A stretch of DNA of 42,863 nucleotides from Temnopleurus reevesii (GCA_036244855.1 BQKZ01002413.1:51267-94129); one strand, 5' to 3'; shown: positions 1 to 12,228, counted from the first letter of the stretch. Notes: generated by a model not told the origin, from the letters alone. Numbers and translations: made by a program.

Positions 1-198
1 TTCTCCTACAGAGTTTATTTTAAAAACTGGTTCATTTCGTTGCCCAGGAAAAAAACTCCCATATCATATTGATTGCTCTTAAGCGCACAGAAAGAGATAA
101 AGGAAAGCATATTGGGAGTTATGCCGAGTGCCCATTCTTATTCTGGAAACAAGTATTTTGTTTACTTCATAAAGCGAAAGACTGCGTGGGATATATAT

Positions 199-529
199 AA
201 AGGCCGACTCACATCTTTGCGTCTCACACATGGGCGTAAATTTTCAGAATTGAATGAGGAACGCCTTTAAATCTAAATTCATCATCATTTGCGTTTTTTT
301 GCCTGCGTCGGCCAAGCGTTTTTGAAAATAAAAAACGCTCCCCGAGCGCACCGTATACCGACGCTGATCAGACGATGGACTGACGTTTGGCTTGCGCTCA
401 AGGTGAGTACGCCGAACGTCATTCTATCGTATGAAATGTATCTTTGTTCGTCCAGGGAGCGTTTTGAATATTAAAAAAAACGCTGGGCCGACACAGGCTA
501 GAACACAAAGATGTCAGTCGTCGGCTTTT
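199..529. mobile_element. Palindromic MITE-like element, family A, copy 1
   Basis: The ends are inverted repeats: AAAGGCCGACTCACATCTTT on the left and AAAGATGTCAGTCGTCGGC on the right. The interior shares blocks such as GCCTGCGTCGGCCAAGCG, TGGACTGACGTTTGGCTTGCG and CCAGGGAGCG with copies at 18028, 21904 and 36327. No transposase is encoded, so this is a non-autonomous DNA element. Its superfamily cannot be fixed because a clean target duplication is not visible. Confidence 0.75.
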
Positions 530-1346
530 AAACAGGGAACGATTTGAAAACCAGTTCAACAATAGTTCTGGATAATACATCAGCGCAACATACATGTGGT
601 TTTCAAGTAGAATGCCCACAGACATAAGACTATAGAACTGGGATAGAAAACTATTTGTTGATGACTGGGATCACGGGAATATGCCATGCATTCATTTGTC
701 TGATTGGTTGGAAGCCGAAAAACAAATTTGCAGATGTACGAAACATGACGCAAGATGAATACATGAAAAGGCACATTATCAGTGTAACAATGCAAAACAC
801 GCGAAACCATATTCTTTGATTACTCTGTTACCTGGAACCTGTAAAGATGTGGTGTTCTAAAAAATAATTTGGAAAAAATTATAACAAAATAATGAGCAGC
901 ACGCCTTCATAATAGAGAAGTTTGAGTATGATGTGCGTAGCGGTGCGAGAGTGCGTGTGCGATGCAAGTGTGCGTGTAAAGCTAAGCGTGCGTTTACGTA
1001 CGTAAACGGCGACAAAAGCAGGCGAGATGAGAAAAGCGCTCCAAAGAAGTTTTCACTCATACATCGTTCATTATTCGGCGGTCATCAAAGGGAAGCAGAT
1101 CGTATAATGATCAGCTCCAGTCTTTTAACTCCTACTCGCTTCACACGTTTGAATGTTGACAGTTTAACCTCCTCGTTATGTTGATGTGAATCTGACATAT
1201 TAATGGATGTTTGTAAATACTCATTTTAGAATTGGATGTGATTTGTGATTAATGTTAACTCCCTAGTGGATTTCCTCAACAGGTGAGTTAATCTATTTTG
1301 CTCGCCATGCATTCTTTGAAAGCTTGGTAATATAAGATCCGTAGCA
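530..1346. other. No gene seen
   Basis: Only short ORFs occur on both strands. A GTGCG-rich patch near 935-1000 produces an arginine/cysteine-rich reading frame that looks compositional. Confidence 0.6.
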
Positions 1347-1476
1347 GGGGCCTGTAAATATAAATGAGATTAGGATCAGTTGCAAATCTTAAGCATACAA
1401 GATTTATCATAGACAAGATAGACTTACAATTGAAATCAATCGTCCGATCGATTGGAAAGCTTTGTGTTTCGCAGAC
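1347..1476. mobile_element. Degenerate MITE, family B (GGGGCCTGTAA...)
   Basis: The left end GGGGCCTGTAAATATAAATG and the right block around CGATCGATTGGAAAGCTTTG match the cleaner copy at 27491-27609. The right terminus is decayed. Confidence 0.5.
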
Positions 1477-2249
1477 AAGGATTGCTTAAAAAATTGCAAC
1501 GCTTGAATTATTTTCTAACCAATCTGATGTTATCTTAACAAACATGAGAAAGAGATCATCACCATTTTGGGTAATTTTCAACCAATAGTAATGTGTGGAT
1601 GTTGGAGATAAACTAAATGTTTCTAAGAATTTATCATTTTGGATTTGTTTAGAATTTGGCAGGTATTGTACATGTTGTAATGAACAAAATATTTTTCTGG
1701 GACTTCATTTTTTCCGGATACTTTAACAAATCTTAAGAGTGTTAGATACGCAACCTTTTAACTCACTCGCTATTGGTAGAGCTTGTCGCTTAAATCGACA
1801 TTTTTGTGGATTCTAAACGCTTCCGAGGTCTAAAATCTATATTAAAATACAGTTATTCCTTGAAATATAATGTATGCTATATCTATTGAAATTGAAGGGG
1901 GGAAATACTTGCTTCGTTGTCTAGCTTTCTGTAAACCTAAATGGAGGGTATTGAGAAAGAGGACATGCAAGAAAAATCAGCTCCGAAACTAAGGTCGATA
2001 AAAATGGAATGATTCACATAACTAAAAATGTTATGGATCAATCTCGGATTAAACCACTTCAAAATGGATACACCTTTCAGGATGTTTAATAGATCTCACT
2101 CATGTTTAAAATCGGTTACAAAGTATTTGGTGACGTTCAAAACAGGACACTTTGGTCATTTTGAGATGTATGAAACAGTAACTGTTACATTCTTATACAC
2201 ATTTTAGAGTAATCATGAACACTATTATATTTTGTTGTTGTTAATTTCG
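1477..2249. other. No gene seen
   Basis: AT-rich sequence with no ORF of interest and no recognisable repeat. Confidence 0.6.
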
Positions 2250-2450
2250 TCCGTGTTTTCACGAAGTGACGGGAGCCAGAAGGTACAGTTCATGCACAAA
2301 ATGATTTACAAATCCACTGAAACGTGTTTTTGTATAGAATTAACACGTTGTTTGATAGGCTATCCGTTGAAATGGGACTATGTTGGGATTCTTTTGACTC
2401 TATATATGCAACAATGCCCTTTGACTCCCGACACTTCGTGAAAATACGGA
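2250..2450. mobile_element. 201-bp palindromic MITE-like element
   Basis: The two ends are near-perfect inverted repeats over about 26 bp, TCCGTGTTTTCACGAAGTG against the reverse complement of the right end TCCGTATTTTCACGAAGTG. There is no coding capacity. A short ORF across it (2232-2441) is rejected as compositional. Confidence 0.7.
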
Positions 2451-2800
2451 TGATTTATTAAATCTAGGAGTATTCATTTTCAACAACAAAATAACATAAA
2501 GGAACATCGGGTAACCTCCATTGTAGTTCCGTGACACAGCATTGCATACACTAAATTGAATGTGAATGGTTTAATACCTTCGCAACAATGCATCCTTATC
2601 GAATTATTGATTTGATGACACAAAAGAGCACTCAAATTGCATTCAAGTTGTATTTCAATGAAATGTATAATCATCTATTTTAGCAATGAATTATTCCAGT
2701 TGTAATAATGACCATGCTTACGATTTCTGGGATCTGTAAAATTAAAGATGCAATTAACTCATGATTAATGTTAGGCTTAGGTCTGTGGCAAAACATGTTC
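2451..2800. other. No gene seen
   Basis: Unremarkable AT-rich sequence with only a short minus-strand ORF. Confidence 0.5.
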
Positions 2801-2935
2801 ATTTCAGTTCAGTTCATCCATTTATTTCACAAACAGCATATAAAAAACCTAAAATTTACAGAGTAAAATATGTAGCAGATATAGTTATAAAACTGATTGA
2901 CGGTAGCAGCCAAAAAGGAATGCCCTTATATTTAT
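2801..2935 (-). mobile_element. Probable LINE 3' end (TTCAG tail family)
   Basis: It begins with a short TTCAGTTCAGTTCA array followed by ATTTATTTCA-like sequence, as do the blocks at 22121 and 40655. This is how a LINE 3' terminus with a simple-repeat tail looks when read on the opposite strand. No reverse transcriptase sequence remains. Confidence 0.5.
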
Positions 2936-3288
2936 AAAAAATATTACAAAAACATTACATTACATTGCATGTAACAAAGAGATGCGATTAATTTTCAATT
3001 TATCTCACCTCTTTTATGTTACAGCCCCAAGAAGTTATGTGCAAATCATTATTTTTGTCTTTCAAACATTATTGATTATTTTTGTCCGAGTTATCGTATG
3101 TTAAATTTATAATTCGACCACGGGATTGTTTAGCTTTTAAACTCACGATAGATAGTGTATATATATCAATTTTATTACTTATGAATTCAAAATTTTAATA
3201 TTTATTAATGTAACTTCGAATAATATGAAAATATGAAAGACAATATGTTCTATTGAAGTACATCAAAATATGCATCGAAAAACAAATT

Positions 3289-4000
3289 CCGTCAAGTTGT
3301 AGTTATCACTCCATTTTGGAAAGTACGATTTACTAAAAAAAAAAAAGGGTCCGTTTACACACCAAATTTACGTATTACATACACGAAGTCGCAAACTCAA
3401 CCAAAATAAGTAAAATTTGCATTATTTGTATTGTAAGTAGAAAATGATGATAATGGAATACCTCAAGATATTGAAAGAAAAACTACGAGTAATTTTAACC
3501 CAATTACTTATACTGTAATTGTTTTGGGTTGGATTTGCCGAATAAATAATAATGAAAATGATAGTAAACTCAACCAAAATAAGCAACATTTACATTGTAT
3601 TTTAAGTAGAAAATGATAATAATGGAATACCTCAAAAAACTTACGAGTAATTTAAACCCAATCTAACGTTTTCCTTAACATTGTATACCGTACGATAGAA
3701 ACGGTCAATCGTCTGAATCGGGTAAGTGGCTTAGATGGTAAAGCAGCAGCCTCACAATGTTAAGACAGACATTAATTGAGTTGAAATTACTCGCAGTTTT
3801 TTTTTTGTTGGGGGGGGGGGCAATATCATTCAGATATTCCATTATTATCATTTTCTACTTAAAATACAAATAATGTAAATTTTGCTTATTTTGGTTGAGT
3901 TTGCGACTGCGAGTATGAAATACGTAGATTTAGTGTTTAAAACGGAAATGTTTAGTAAATCGTACATTTAAAAAATCGAGTGATAATAACGACTTGGCGG
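3289..4000. mobile_element. Foldback-type element with about 180-bp inverted arms
   Basis: The left arm starts CCGTCAAGTTGTAGTTATCA. The reverse complement of the right end starts CCGCCAAGTCGTTATTATCA, and homology continues through ACGATTTACTAAA, GTCGCAAACTCAACCAAAAT and AAGTAGAAAATGAT. A further direct partial copy of the inner arm lies near 3565-3660. The centre holds a tRNA-like stretch (about 3725-3795) and a short G run. No transposase is present. Confidence 0.75.
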
Positions 4001-4726
4001 ACTTCTTACTGAGAATATGGTGGGTTCGAGTGCTAGAACGGCCATATTCGTAAATTTTTGCTTTGCGATTTGATGACGCTGACTTGATTAAAAAGCATAA
4101 AATAGCTGAATCTGTTTGAGTTTGGGTACAATGTACTCAAATTTGCATGAAGTTTTAAATACTAAATAGATTAAGTCGGTTTCTTAACACAATCCTATTA
4201 CTAAATACGCCGTTTTTTTCTTTCTTCTTACATTGTGCATGTTTTCATATAAAATACACAAATATTCTAACGAATCGCTGTGACTCAATTCCGGATAGTG
4301 TATGGATTATATGGCCAAGCTATTGTACTGAGTAGCAATAAATCATGATATGATTAATTCCAAGGCAATGGAAGACTGTTAATGAGGAATTCTAATACTG
4401 GCATGACATGTTCCGCTCATCAATTACTTCATGGAGTGAGACAAAAATGGATCATTAGAATTTAGCCTTGTTTTCACCTTGATATGAGATTTGCATGCTT
4501 AATAAATAATTTAATCTGATTTCTTCAAACTTCAAATGTGAATGAAATACAATTGAAAATAACTAACTGTGTTGTGCTTCGCTACCCTGACTCTATGATA
4601 TTTTCAAAAATAACTATCTAGGCATAGTGGCGTGCGCCAGCATGAAATTAAACTGTTTGGGATAATCACAAATTGACTTGGGTTTGTATCGAGCAGAAAA
4701 TAGCTTCTGCTAAAATGCATGCACCC
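4001..4726. other. No gene seen
   Basis: AT-rich with no supported feature. Confidence 0.5.
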
Positions 4727-4835
4727 TAGTGACGACGGGCTAAAGCCAGGTAATAATGCTAAAAGTTCATTGACCACTCCGCAGAGTTGATCGTGATCAT
4801 TCATACAATTATCATTCATAAAATCATAAGAAATA
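4727..4835 (+). mobile_element. SINE 3' fragment
   Basis: It contains CGGGCTAAAGCCAGGTAATAAT and CACTCCGCAGAGT, the 3' domain seen in the full SINE at 41868-42128. The tRNA head is missing, so this is a truncated copy. A second, opposite-strand copy lies about 100 bp downstream. Confidence 0.6.
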
Positions 4836-4929
4836 TTACTTCTTAAAGACACCATGATAAATCATGGTTATGTCATTTTTATATTTCTCGAATATACTGC
4901 GCCTGCCATATCTAATTAAATTACAATGG

Positions 4930-5165
4930 ATGTAAATAATATAAGAATTGTACACAACATTCATATAACGCTTTACGAAGTGTTTCTAAGCGCGGCTGCC
5001 ATTCGGCGCTCACTGCGCCTACCGGTACCCATTCACCTCAGCTTGGTTTACTGCAACACAATGCGGGTAAAATTTTCTTGCTGAAGGGAATTGACCCCAT
5101 ATGTGGGATTCGAACCTACGACCCTCAGGTTGAATGGCAAAAGTCAGAACCATTTCACCACGATA
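4930..5165 (-). mobile_element. tRNA-derived SINE, minus strand
   Basis: Read on the minus strand it has the head GTCGTAGGTTCGAATCCCA (pol III B box), then CTTCAGCAAGAAA and a GCATTGTG...GTGAATGGGTACC domain, then a decayed 3' part. It is homologous to 26430-26714 and 41868-42128. It is not a functional tRNA gene. Confidence 0.8.
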
Positions 5166-6244
5166 TCAATCACTAAAAAATACAAAAAGACATCGATGTA
5201 TTTTCCTTTATGTGAACAGAATATTGATTTTTGTTTGTATGTCGATGAAGTTTGATAAGTAAATTTCAATTTCAAACAATTATTACATCTACTTAAACGT
5301 TATAAAAAGAGTATCAATAAAATGAATTTCGAGACCATGCAATGACTCATAATTCCAGCACAGTGCGTCTATGAATAGGGTGTACGGTAAGATAAAGCAG
5401 GTTCCTTTTTATGTACCTTGCAGGCTAAATTGACTGGGAAATAATAATTTGTATGAACATTTTGAGTGTTTGAATAGTTAAAATATACCATAACAGTCTA
5501 GCATATATAATGATATCATTATACATACAACAAACTGATAGGTTCAAATTGTGTTAACAGCAACACATATTCAAGTTAAGCTAGAAATTTATGCTTCGAT
5601 GCGGAATGCAAATTATATATCTGGTAATTTTCGACAGACAGGAAGGGGGATAAATATCTTACTTTTTTTTGCTTTGCAATCATGGAGAAAACAATGAACA
5701 CCAAATAGAAGTAAGGTTCTTAAACATGACAGAACGCTTAACAAAACTCATTTGTCAAAACGATTCTTGCGTGTGTAATTACAGACATTAAGCGAATTCA
5801 GAAAATCTCGAGAAATTCTCTCTTCCACATGCCCACCACTATCAAACTGCTTGATGCTTTTCAATGTGACACTTCGCTTGTTGGCTATACAGACATGACA
5901 GAGGACAATATTGTGATGATTATGTAACGAATGGGATGTCGATCAAATCTCTCTTATCTGCTTATACCAATCAGTTCTCTTTTCTACATTGAATACGCGG
6001 TAATCCTTGTTGTGTATAAGTGGGTAGTTATAAAAATTGGCTCACTTTCCAAAGCGGGCACATCTTCAAACCTGATAATATTCCACAGACACTCAAACAC
6101 TCAAACATTGTGAATCAAAGGACGAAGAAATTGGATAAAGTCTATTTAAGCTTTAACAATGGTGCACAAGAGGATAGATGTTTTACGGCTATTTAGCTAA
6201 AAGGCATTGAATCTGCTTTACGTTACCCTTGCACATTAACGAAG
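5166..6244. other. No gene seen
   Basis: About 1.1 kb of AT-rich sequence. The short ORF at 5931-6113 has no recognisable motif. Confidence 0.6.
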
Positions 6245-6926
6245 AAACTAAACTCCTCAAAAAAGTTTGGAAATCTAAGTTTACGGACACATAGCAAAAA
6301 TATGGGAAATTCATTTCCATATCGAGTCATATCACTGAAAAGCGTGTCTTATTATTTAAAGTACACCTCATTTGTTTCCAGAGGTTATTTCACAGCTGAG
6401 TAATTTCCTTTCAAGTATAAAAAAAAGTGTGGCCGCAAAAGCTGCAATTAGTAATTTGATCTATTGTAGTCACGTTATTAAACTATGGATTTAAATGGAT
6501 ACAAGCCTCTGAATGGATAGATCGATGAATGAGATAATGAATAATCAATGTTAATCAACTTGTAAAGATGTTTATTACAATGACTGGTAACAATCTAAAA
6601 TATTCTCATGACAAAAAGCTCACTTATTCATAATTTCACTCTCTAATTAATCGTTTCTTCCTGCTCTTGCATCAATTTTATCCATTCAAAACCACTGACA
6701 CTACAGTAAGTCAGTTACAAATTTTGCAGTTTTCACTCTCATCCCTTTGTTACTTTCAAAGAGAATTGCTCAGCCGTGAAATAGCATCTGTAAATAAATA
6801 AGGCGTCATTCCTTAGGTAATAAATCACTCTTTTCAGTGATACTGGTCGATATGGGAGTAAATTTCCCATATTTTGCTATGTGTCCGTAAACTTAGATTT
6901 CCAAACTTTTTTGTGGAGTTTAGTTT
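6245..6926. mobile_element. Long-inverted-repeat element (arms about 175 bp)
   Basis: The left arm 6245-6420 (AAACTAAACTCC..., then GTTTGGAAATCTAAGTTTAC and CATAGCAAAAATATGGGAAA) is matched in reverse complement by 6748-6926. The arms flank about 330 bp of unrelated AT-rich sequence. The structure fits a foldback or long-TIR non-autonomous transposon. No coding sequence is visible inside. Confidence 0.75.
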
Positions 6927-7024
6927 ATTTTGTTTGTTACGGCCATTATGAACATGATGAAGGCTTGAATGGAGGGGTATTTACTTTGCACAATAGCTTT
7001 GTCCATCGAATTCATAGTCTCTAT

Positions 7025-7574
7025 AGCTGCGTCTGCACTATAGCGAGTTTTTGAATTAGCTCACTAGTTCTCATCAGGGTAAATAGCCCGATCAGAACTA
7101 GCTTGAGCTAATTTGCAGTGCAGATGCAAATAGTGAGCTAATTCACTGAAATATCACGAGCTTAACAAGCCCAAGATATCTTGAGCTAATTTCCGAAATA
7201 GTGAGCAAATTCGGGATTTATAGTTCACTAACTCGCTCGTATTTTCCACAGTTAAGACGCGCTCGGTTTTATCAAAGATATTGGTTTTATTCACATCAGG
7301 CTGTTTTCGCATCAAGGTCACACAAACCCATCGCGTTTGTTTTCCAGTGGTCATTCTTGTTCTAATTGCCTGGAGTCGGGCTAATGCAGCTCGGACTTAA
7401 TTCGATCGAGCTAAATCATGGAGGAGGACCATTTTCATCTCGAGATAAATTTCCCTTTACTTTAGTGTGATAGTGCAGATAGGACTACTGAATCTCGAGC
7501 TTAATTGAGAAGAGAGCTAATCTGCATGGCTAAAATCTCGAGATCAAGGAAACTCGGGCTAGTGCAACACCGGC
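7025..7574. mobile_element. About 550-bp MITE with AGCT-rich interior
   Basis: The left end (GCTGCGTCTGCACTATAGCG) and the reverse complement of the right end (GCCGGTGTTGCACTAGCCCG) are imperfect inverted repeats that continue into CGAGTTT. The interior repeats GAGCTAAT/TTAGCTC motifs many times on both strands and contains the local palindrome pair GCACTATAGCGAG/TTTGCAGTGCAGA. No coding capacity. Confidence 0.6.
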
Positions 7575-7820
7575 TTATAATAGGGTTATCGCTGTGAGCT
7601 GTATACGACATTCCCGAAAACGAGTTTGTACAACACGCCAAGGTGCCTTGTTTTTGGTCGAGAAAGACACCTGTAAGTAATTTGGCTCTTTGTCTCAAGC
7701 ATGTCAAGCGAGAAAGCGAAAAGGCGACTTCCACTAACTCGCCTTAGAGCCTTTTCCAGTTTTCTAGGATGAGAAAGTGACCTTTTATCCGAACTCGCCC
7801 TCGCAAGCTTCCGCGAAGCT

Positions 7821-8097
7821 GTCGTAGTTTCTGAAGCAATAGTTTCAGAATTAAACTGTCGTAGTTTCTGAAGCCATAGTTTCAGAATCAACCTGTCCTA
7901 GTTTCCGAAGCCATAGTTTCAGAATTAAATTGTCGTCGTTTCTGAAATAACCTTGGTTTCAGAATTAAATTGTCGTAGTTTCTGAAACCATGGTTTCAGA
8001 ATTAAATTGTCGAAGTTTCTGAAGCCATAGTTTCAGAATTAACCTGTAGTAGTTTTCGACGCCATAGTTTCAGAATTAAACTGTCGTAGTTTCTGAT
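7821..8097. repeat. 37-bp minisatellite, about 7.4 units
   Basis: Units start at 7821, 7858, 7895, 7932, 7972, 8009, 8046 and a partial unit at 8083. The period is 37 bp except for one 40-bp unit. Each unit contains an inverted repeat of TTCTGAA and TTCAGAA around a GCCATAG core. In the fifth unit it is perfected to a 22-bp palindrome at 7980-8001 centred on CCATGG. The upstream sequence CCGCGAAGCT at 7811 may be a decayed earlier unit. Confidence 0.9.
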
Positions 8098-9242
8098 TTC
8101 GTCTCCCAGTATTGTGACCCCCTATACTTATTGTGTCTGCTTTTGATAAAGACCTGTTTGACTCCAGACATTTTGTCAATGCTTTCTTTTATTGAGTCAC
8201 TCGAGAAGTTGTAGAAATACCACGATATTACGGTTGCCATGACGGTTGTCAGTTATAGGATCCCCTGAAGTGGTCTGGTATGGCTATTGAATGGTAAACA
8301 AGCCATTGATTGCGTGATTAATGGTATAATGATTGGAAAAGTAGCTGCAAAATACCGCAAAATGCAACAATATCCAGGAATATATTTTAGGAGTTATATG
8401 AAATAAGAAAAGAAAGCGAGGATAGAAATACCACTAACAGAGCATCCTCTGAACATGGAACAGATGTACAAAACACTTTCCTCCCTCCCCCTCTCTCGAC
8501 CACTCCAAAGCCAAAGCCTAATATGAAAGTTTTCCTTATTTCATTACCAACCTTTACGAAATGTGGATGATGAAACACTTTGAAAGCTGTCCCGATGCGG
8601 GCTATAACAAAATCTACAATTAAGGAAAGTGAGATTATACAAACCACTTTAATTATTGCAAACTTTGGCGTTTTCCCTTTGACCATGCTTCGCCCGCAAA
8701 TATTAATTCCCTACACATGACTTATTCTAGGTGAAACGTGTCAGCAGATATGATATAAATTCAATTACTCTTCAGACTGCTGGTGCAAAGGCTTAGTGAC
8801 ACATCTACATTTATAGCCAGTATACATGGTATAGGCGCTTGGCTGATGTTGCATTCGTCGATCCAGCTTGCGCTAGACGCTAGACGAACGCATAATCAAC
8901 GTGAGCTAAGCATCTCCTCTGTAAATTTCTGCGCTCAGGTAGCCTATGCTAGATTTAATAATCAGTCATGCGTTGGATATAAATTAACGAAGAAGCATGA
9001 ATAGGCTTCTACATGTCAGCTTGAATGGTACACGCTGGTCCACACTAGACCACGACGCCTAAACTCTAGTACTAAATAAAACGTATTTCTTTGCTTGGTA
9101 CTAAATCTTTGCTCGTATCTCACCTCTTTTTACATTAGAAATTTTCTTACATTAGAATTATTCTCCAGCAAAATGTCTACACACCATAGTGAAAGATAGA
9201 GGACCTTTAGACTCTCTAGGTGAAACCCCCATAAGGTCATGT
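8098..9242. other. No gene seen
   Basis: No supported gene or repeat family. The 8387-8686 minus-strand ORF (99 codons) has no recognisable domain and sits in AT-rich sequence with no splice or promoter context. Confidence 0.55.
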
Positions 9243-9521
9243 ATTACACTCTTGAAAAAGTCTATTCAAATCTGAATCAATGTATTGTGCGAAGGGCACT
9301 CAATAATAATAATAATAATAATGGTGGTTTCTTATTTGAAGCTATTCAAAATGAATAGAAATAGAGTTGTTCAATATATGGTGCTTCATCTCATTATTCT
9401 GAAAACGCAACGTATTATTGTCATGTGATGATGAATCATAAACAACAGAAATTCTATTTATTTCGAATAGCTGATGATTGAGCGCCCCCTCACACATCAT
9501 TGACTGAAGTTTGTAAGAGTG
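9243..9521. mobile_element. Possible degenerate TIR element with (AAT)n
   Basis: TTACACTCTTGAAAAAG at the left and the reverse complement GTACACTCTTACAAACTT at the right are similar. Inner blocks also pair: GGGCACTCAAT with GGGCGCTCAAT, and AGCTATTCAAAATGAATAGAA with its partner near 9450. An (AAT)n microsatellite lies at 9302-9322. Confidence 0.4.
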
Positions 9522-10744
9522 TACCGCAGTACCAGAATCTTGTGTTCAATATGGAATTGGAGGGTTTCAAACCCGAGCGTTTCCAATTATACGGGACAAA
9601 TAACTTACAATCTGCATCTTTTTCCGAAGGATGTACTTATTTTTGCAGGCAACCAGTGACGTAACAATCACGTGACAATAACTAATCTACCAATCAGATA
9701 CCGCAATGAGCTCATGCCTTGACAATATGATTGTGAAAGATAAATAAACATTTCACGTATGAAAACAAATTCTCTAATCAATCCCCCGTTGAAAGAAATT
9801 CTAATAACGAGATGAAATATCAAAGGATACCCGAAGGAGATTTGTGAATATGACAAAAGCTCTCTGCGTGCCGAGTAGATTCCTCTGTAGTCCCATACCT
9901 TCATATCTGTGTCGCTTTATTCCACCTGACCTAGAATTTCAAATGCTATTGATCTATCATGTGGAGCTGTCAGGATGTCAGTGATCATGTCTAGATGGAG
10001 AGGAAGAAATGTGAATTCGGACTTTGATGAAGCGTGCAATTGATGAAAAGAAAATATAACTCAGGGCGCAGCAAATTGAAGTGATTAAGAACATTGGAAT
10101 AACATTCCTAGAGACTTCCATTTATCTATGTCTTATCTATACTGTATGGCGGCGCTCAGTTTAAGCCTTATTATGATATAAATTATTACGTTGCATTCAT
10201 GGTTTTTAAACGTAAGCAAAAGAAATTAATTGGTAATCTCGCCTAAATTATCAAATGCAAGACATAGTATTTAATTATATAACACAAGAAACCCTGATAA
10301 TTATTATATTGAAGAATGTTAAAACATATCATATCCTTTCTCATTTAGACGAAGGTCATATCATTATTACTTCAGACTCTCTTCCACCGGATATCAGACA
10401 GGCTTTGTATTTTAATTATTTTAAATCCACAGTTTAAAAAAAAATTGTATATAGCACATTTTGAATGATCATCCTCTCTTTAACAATTCAGGCATAGGCC
10501 TATATGATACATTTTCTCAGTAAAAGTTAATTTAAATTACAGATTAGCTGGGGCTCCCCGACAGGACCAAAATACTATTATGGCAGTTCCATTTTCATTT
10601 TAATCAATATGTTGTTTATGTGCTTTATATGTTGTTGAATCTTTCATCTTCTGCCTATTTCTCTTTCATTTGTTGTCTTCCTATCATCAGTAAAAGCATA
10701 ATCTCGATTATAGCATATGCAATTTCATTTCCATGTCCACAAAC
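9522..10744. other. No gene seen
   Basis: About 1.2 kb with only short ORFs. No recognisable repeats. Confidence 0.55.
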
Positions 10745-10922
10745 CAGGGTGGTGTTTCACCAAGGTACGAAAGGTTTTAAGAACAACTTTACGCACGACT
10801 GGTATCAGTTCTTGTGCTGAATGGTCAAGAATATTTTATGTGTATTAGACTCGTTAACGTGCTCCAGTCTTTCTTGAAGTCGTGCGTAACTTTAAGAAAG
10901 ATTGGTGAAACACGGCCCAGGT
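10745..10922. mobile_element. 178-bp palindromic MITE
   Basis: The ends CCAGGGTGGTGTTTCACCAA and (reverse complement) CCTGGGCCGTGTTTCACCAA are inverted repeats. The arms continue with a shared TACGCACGACT block. No coding capacity. The GTTTCAYCAA terminus resembles that of the element at 35908. Confidence 0.75.
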
Positions 10923-11444
10923 GATACAGTTACAAATATTGCGCCCCGTCTCGGAATAACATCAATGGAGATGACAATCAAGCGAACAAACAAACAAACA
11001 AAAACATAAAATGTTTCAAAAATAGATATTCCAAAATCCCTTGACACGTTTTTGCTGATATCTTTGAGGGGATCCATTCCTAAATAACAGATTGAATGCA
11101 CCCAATAAACACATCGTTTCAGAAGCGATGTGCGCAAATTGACCTGCAGCTCAGATTGACCTAATCAACTTTAACGAATGTGCTTGTTATGTGTCAAGCT
11201 TTGGTTATCTTGTTATTAGGCTGGTAATTTGAGTAGACGAGCTCTTAATTTCGCCGAAAGTAAATTGATATTTTCCAGACTGAATACAGCGTGTTTAGCA
11301 TGTAAACATGATAAGTAAATATGCAAACATGTTCAAGGATATTCCATTTTAATAGACACATTTGCAAATTCAACACGGCATGAATCACGATAACTGAAAC
11401 AATAATTCTAGGCTTATTTGTTTTATGCCGTTATTGTTTTGTAG
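10923..11444. other. No gene seen
   Basis: AT-rich, including a short (AAAC)n run near 10984-11004. No gene. Confidence 0.5.
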
Positions 11445-11672
11445 CGCACAGTATCCATATAGTGCTGCACTCGACCCATGCACGTGATGCAAATGGGGAC
11501 GACAGGAAGAAATTCCTTGTAATGCGGAGCGCCGTAAAGCCAGCTGAAGCCGGGTAATAGTGAGTGTAAAGATTTCAGCGCCATGAGCACCGATAAGATG
11601 GACTTAGCCGTGCGCTATACAAGTAGCCATCTTAACTATTATCATAATTATCAGATTATATACATGTAGACA
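11445..11672 (+). mobile_element. SINE, head-less, plus strand
   Basis: TGCTGCACTCGACCCATG, AGCCGGGTAATAGTGAGTGT, AGCGCCATGAGCACC and GTGCGCTATACAAGTAG follow in the same order as in the SINE 3' domain, ending in ATTATCATAATTATC. The tRNA-derived head is absent or unrecognisable. Confidence 0.65.
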
Positions 11673-12050
11673 TTGCGCAATAGTAATGAGAAATTATTAT
11701 TATTCTTATGTTTATCATTATACAGAGTTACATAAACCTGTGAATTCTCATGACCCTCAATTACATTTCTTCGTGCATTTTACAGTCCATAGAACATGTC
11801 AGGGTTTAGACAAGCATACTCATTTTTGTTGACACATTCATATATTTTCATGTGTTTGTTGTGAATTGTTTTAGCGCGAAATCATTCAGCCCATAGTTTT
11901 ATTTTTCCTTCGTACCCTGTATTTCAAGATCAGAATTTCTCAATTTAATGGACTTTTTTTTATTCATTCAGTAATGAATCTTGCAAATCCCTCACAATAC
12001 TTTTGATTCTTCTCTCCCCGTAAATTTAAACCATTGATTAATACGACATA

Positions 12051-12228
12051 TGGGGTGTTGCTCAAAATCAACTGCAAATCAACTGTAACTTTGGAAATTG
12101 TAAACGCGTATTTTCATTCGCGCACGGTATGCGCATTAATCAAGGCGCACTTGTAACAACAATTTTGATTGGCGCGTTCCGATCAACTGCAACTTGCGAT
12201 CAATAGCAACTTTTGAGCAACACCTCCA
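12051..12228. mobile_element. TA-flanked MITE, family C, copy 1
   Basis: The TIRs TGGGGTGTTGCTCAAAA and TTTTGAGCAACACCTCCA are flanked by TA on both sides (12049-12050 and 12229-12230), as Tc1/mariner-like insertions are. The arms contain AACTGCAAATCAACTG and ATCAACTGCAACTTGCGATC. Homologous copies are at 16893 and 24781. Confidence 0.85.

Noticed and set aside
191..199. TATATAAAG as a promoter
   Set aside because: It sits at the edge of a MITE with no gene downstream.
7821..8097. CRISPR-like array (regular palindromic repeats)
   Set aside because: The whole 37-bp unit is repeated with no unique spacers, and the window is a eukaryotic genome. It is a minisatellite.
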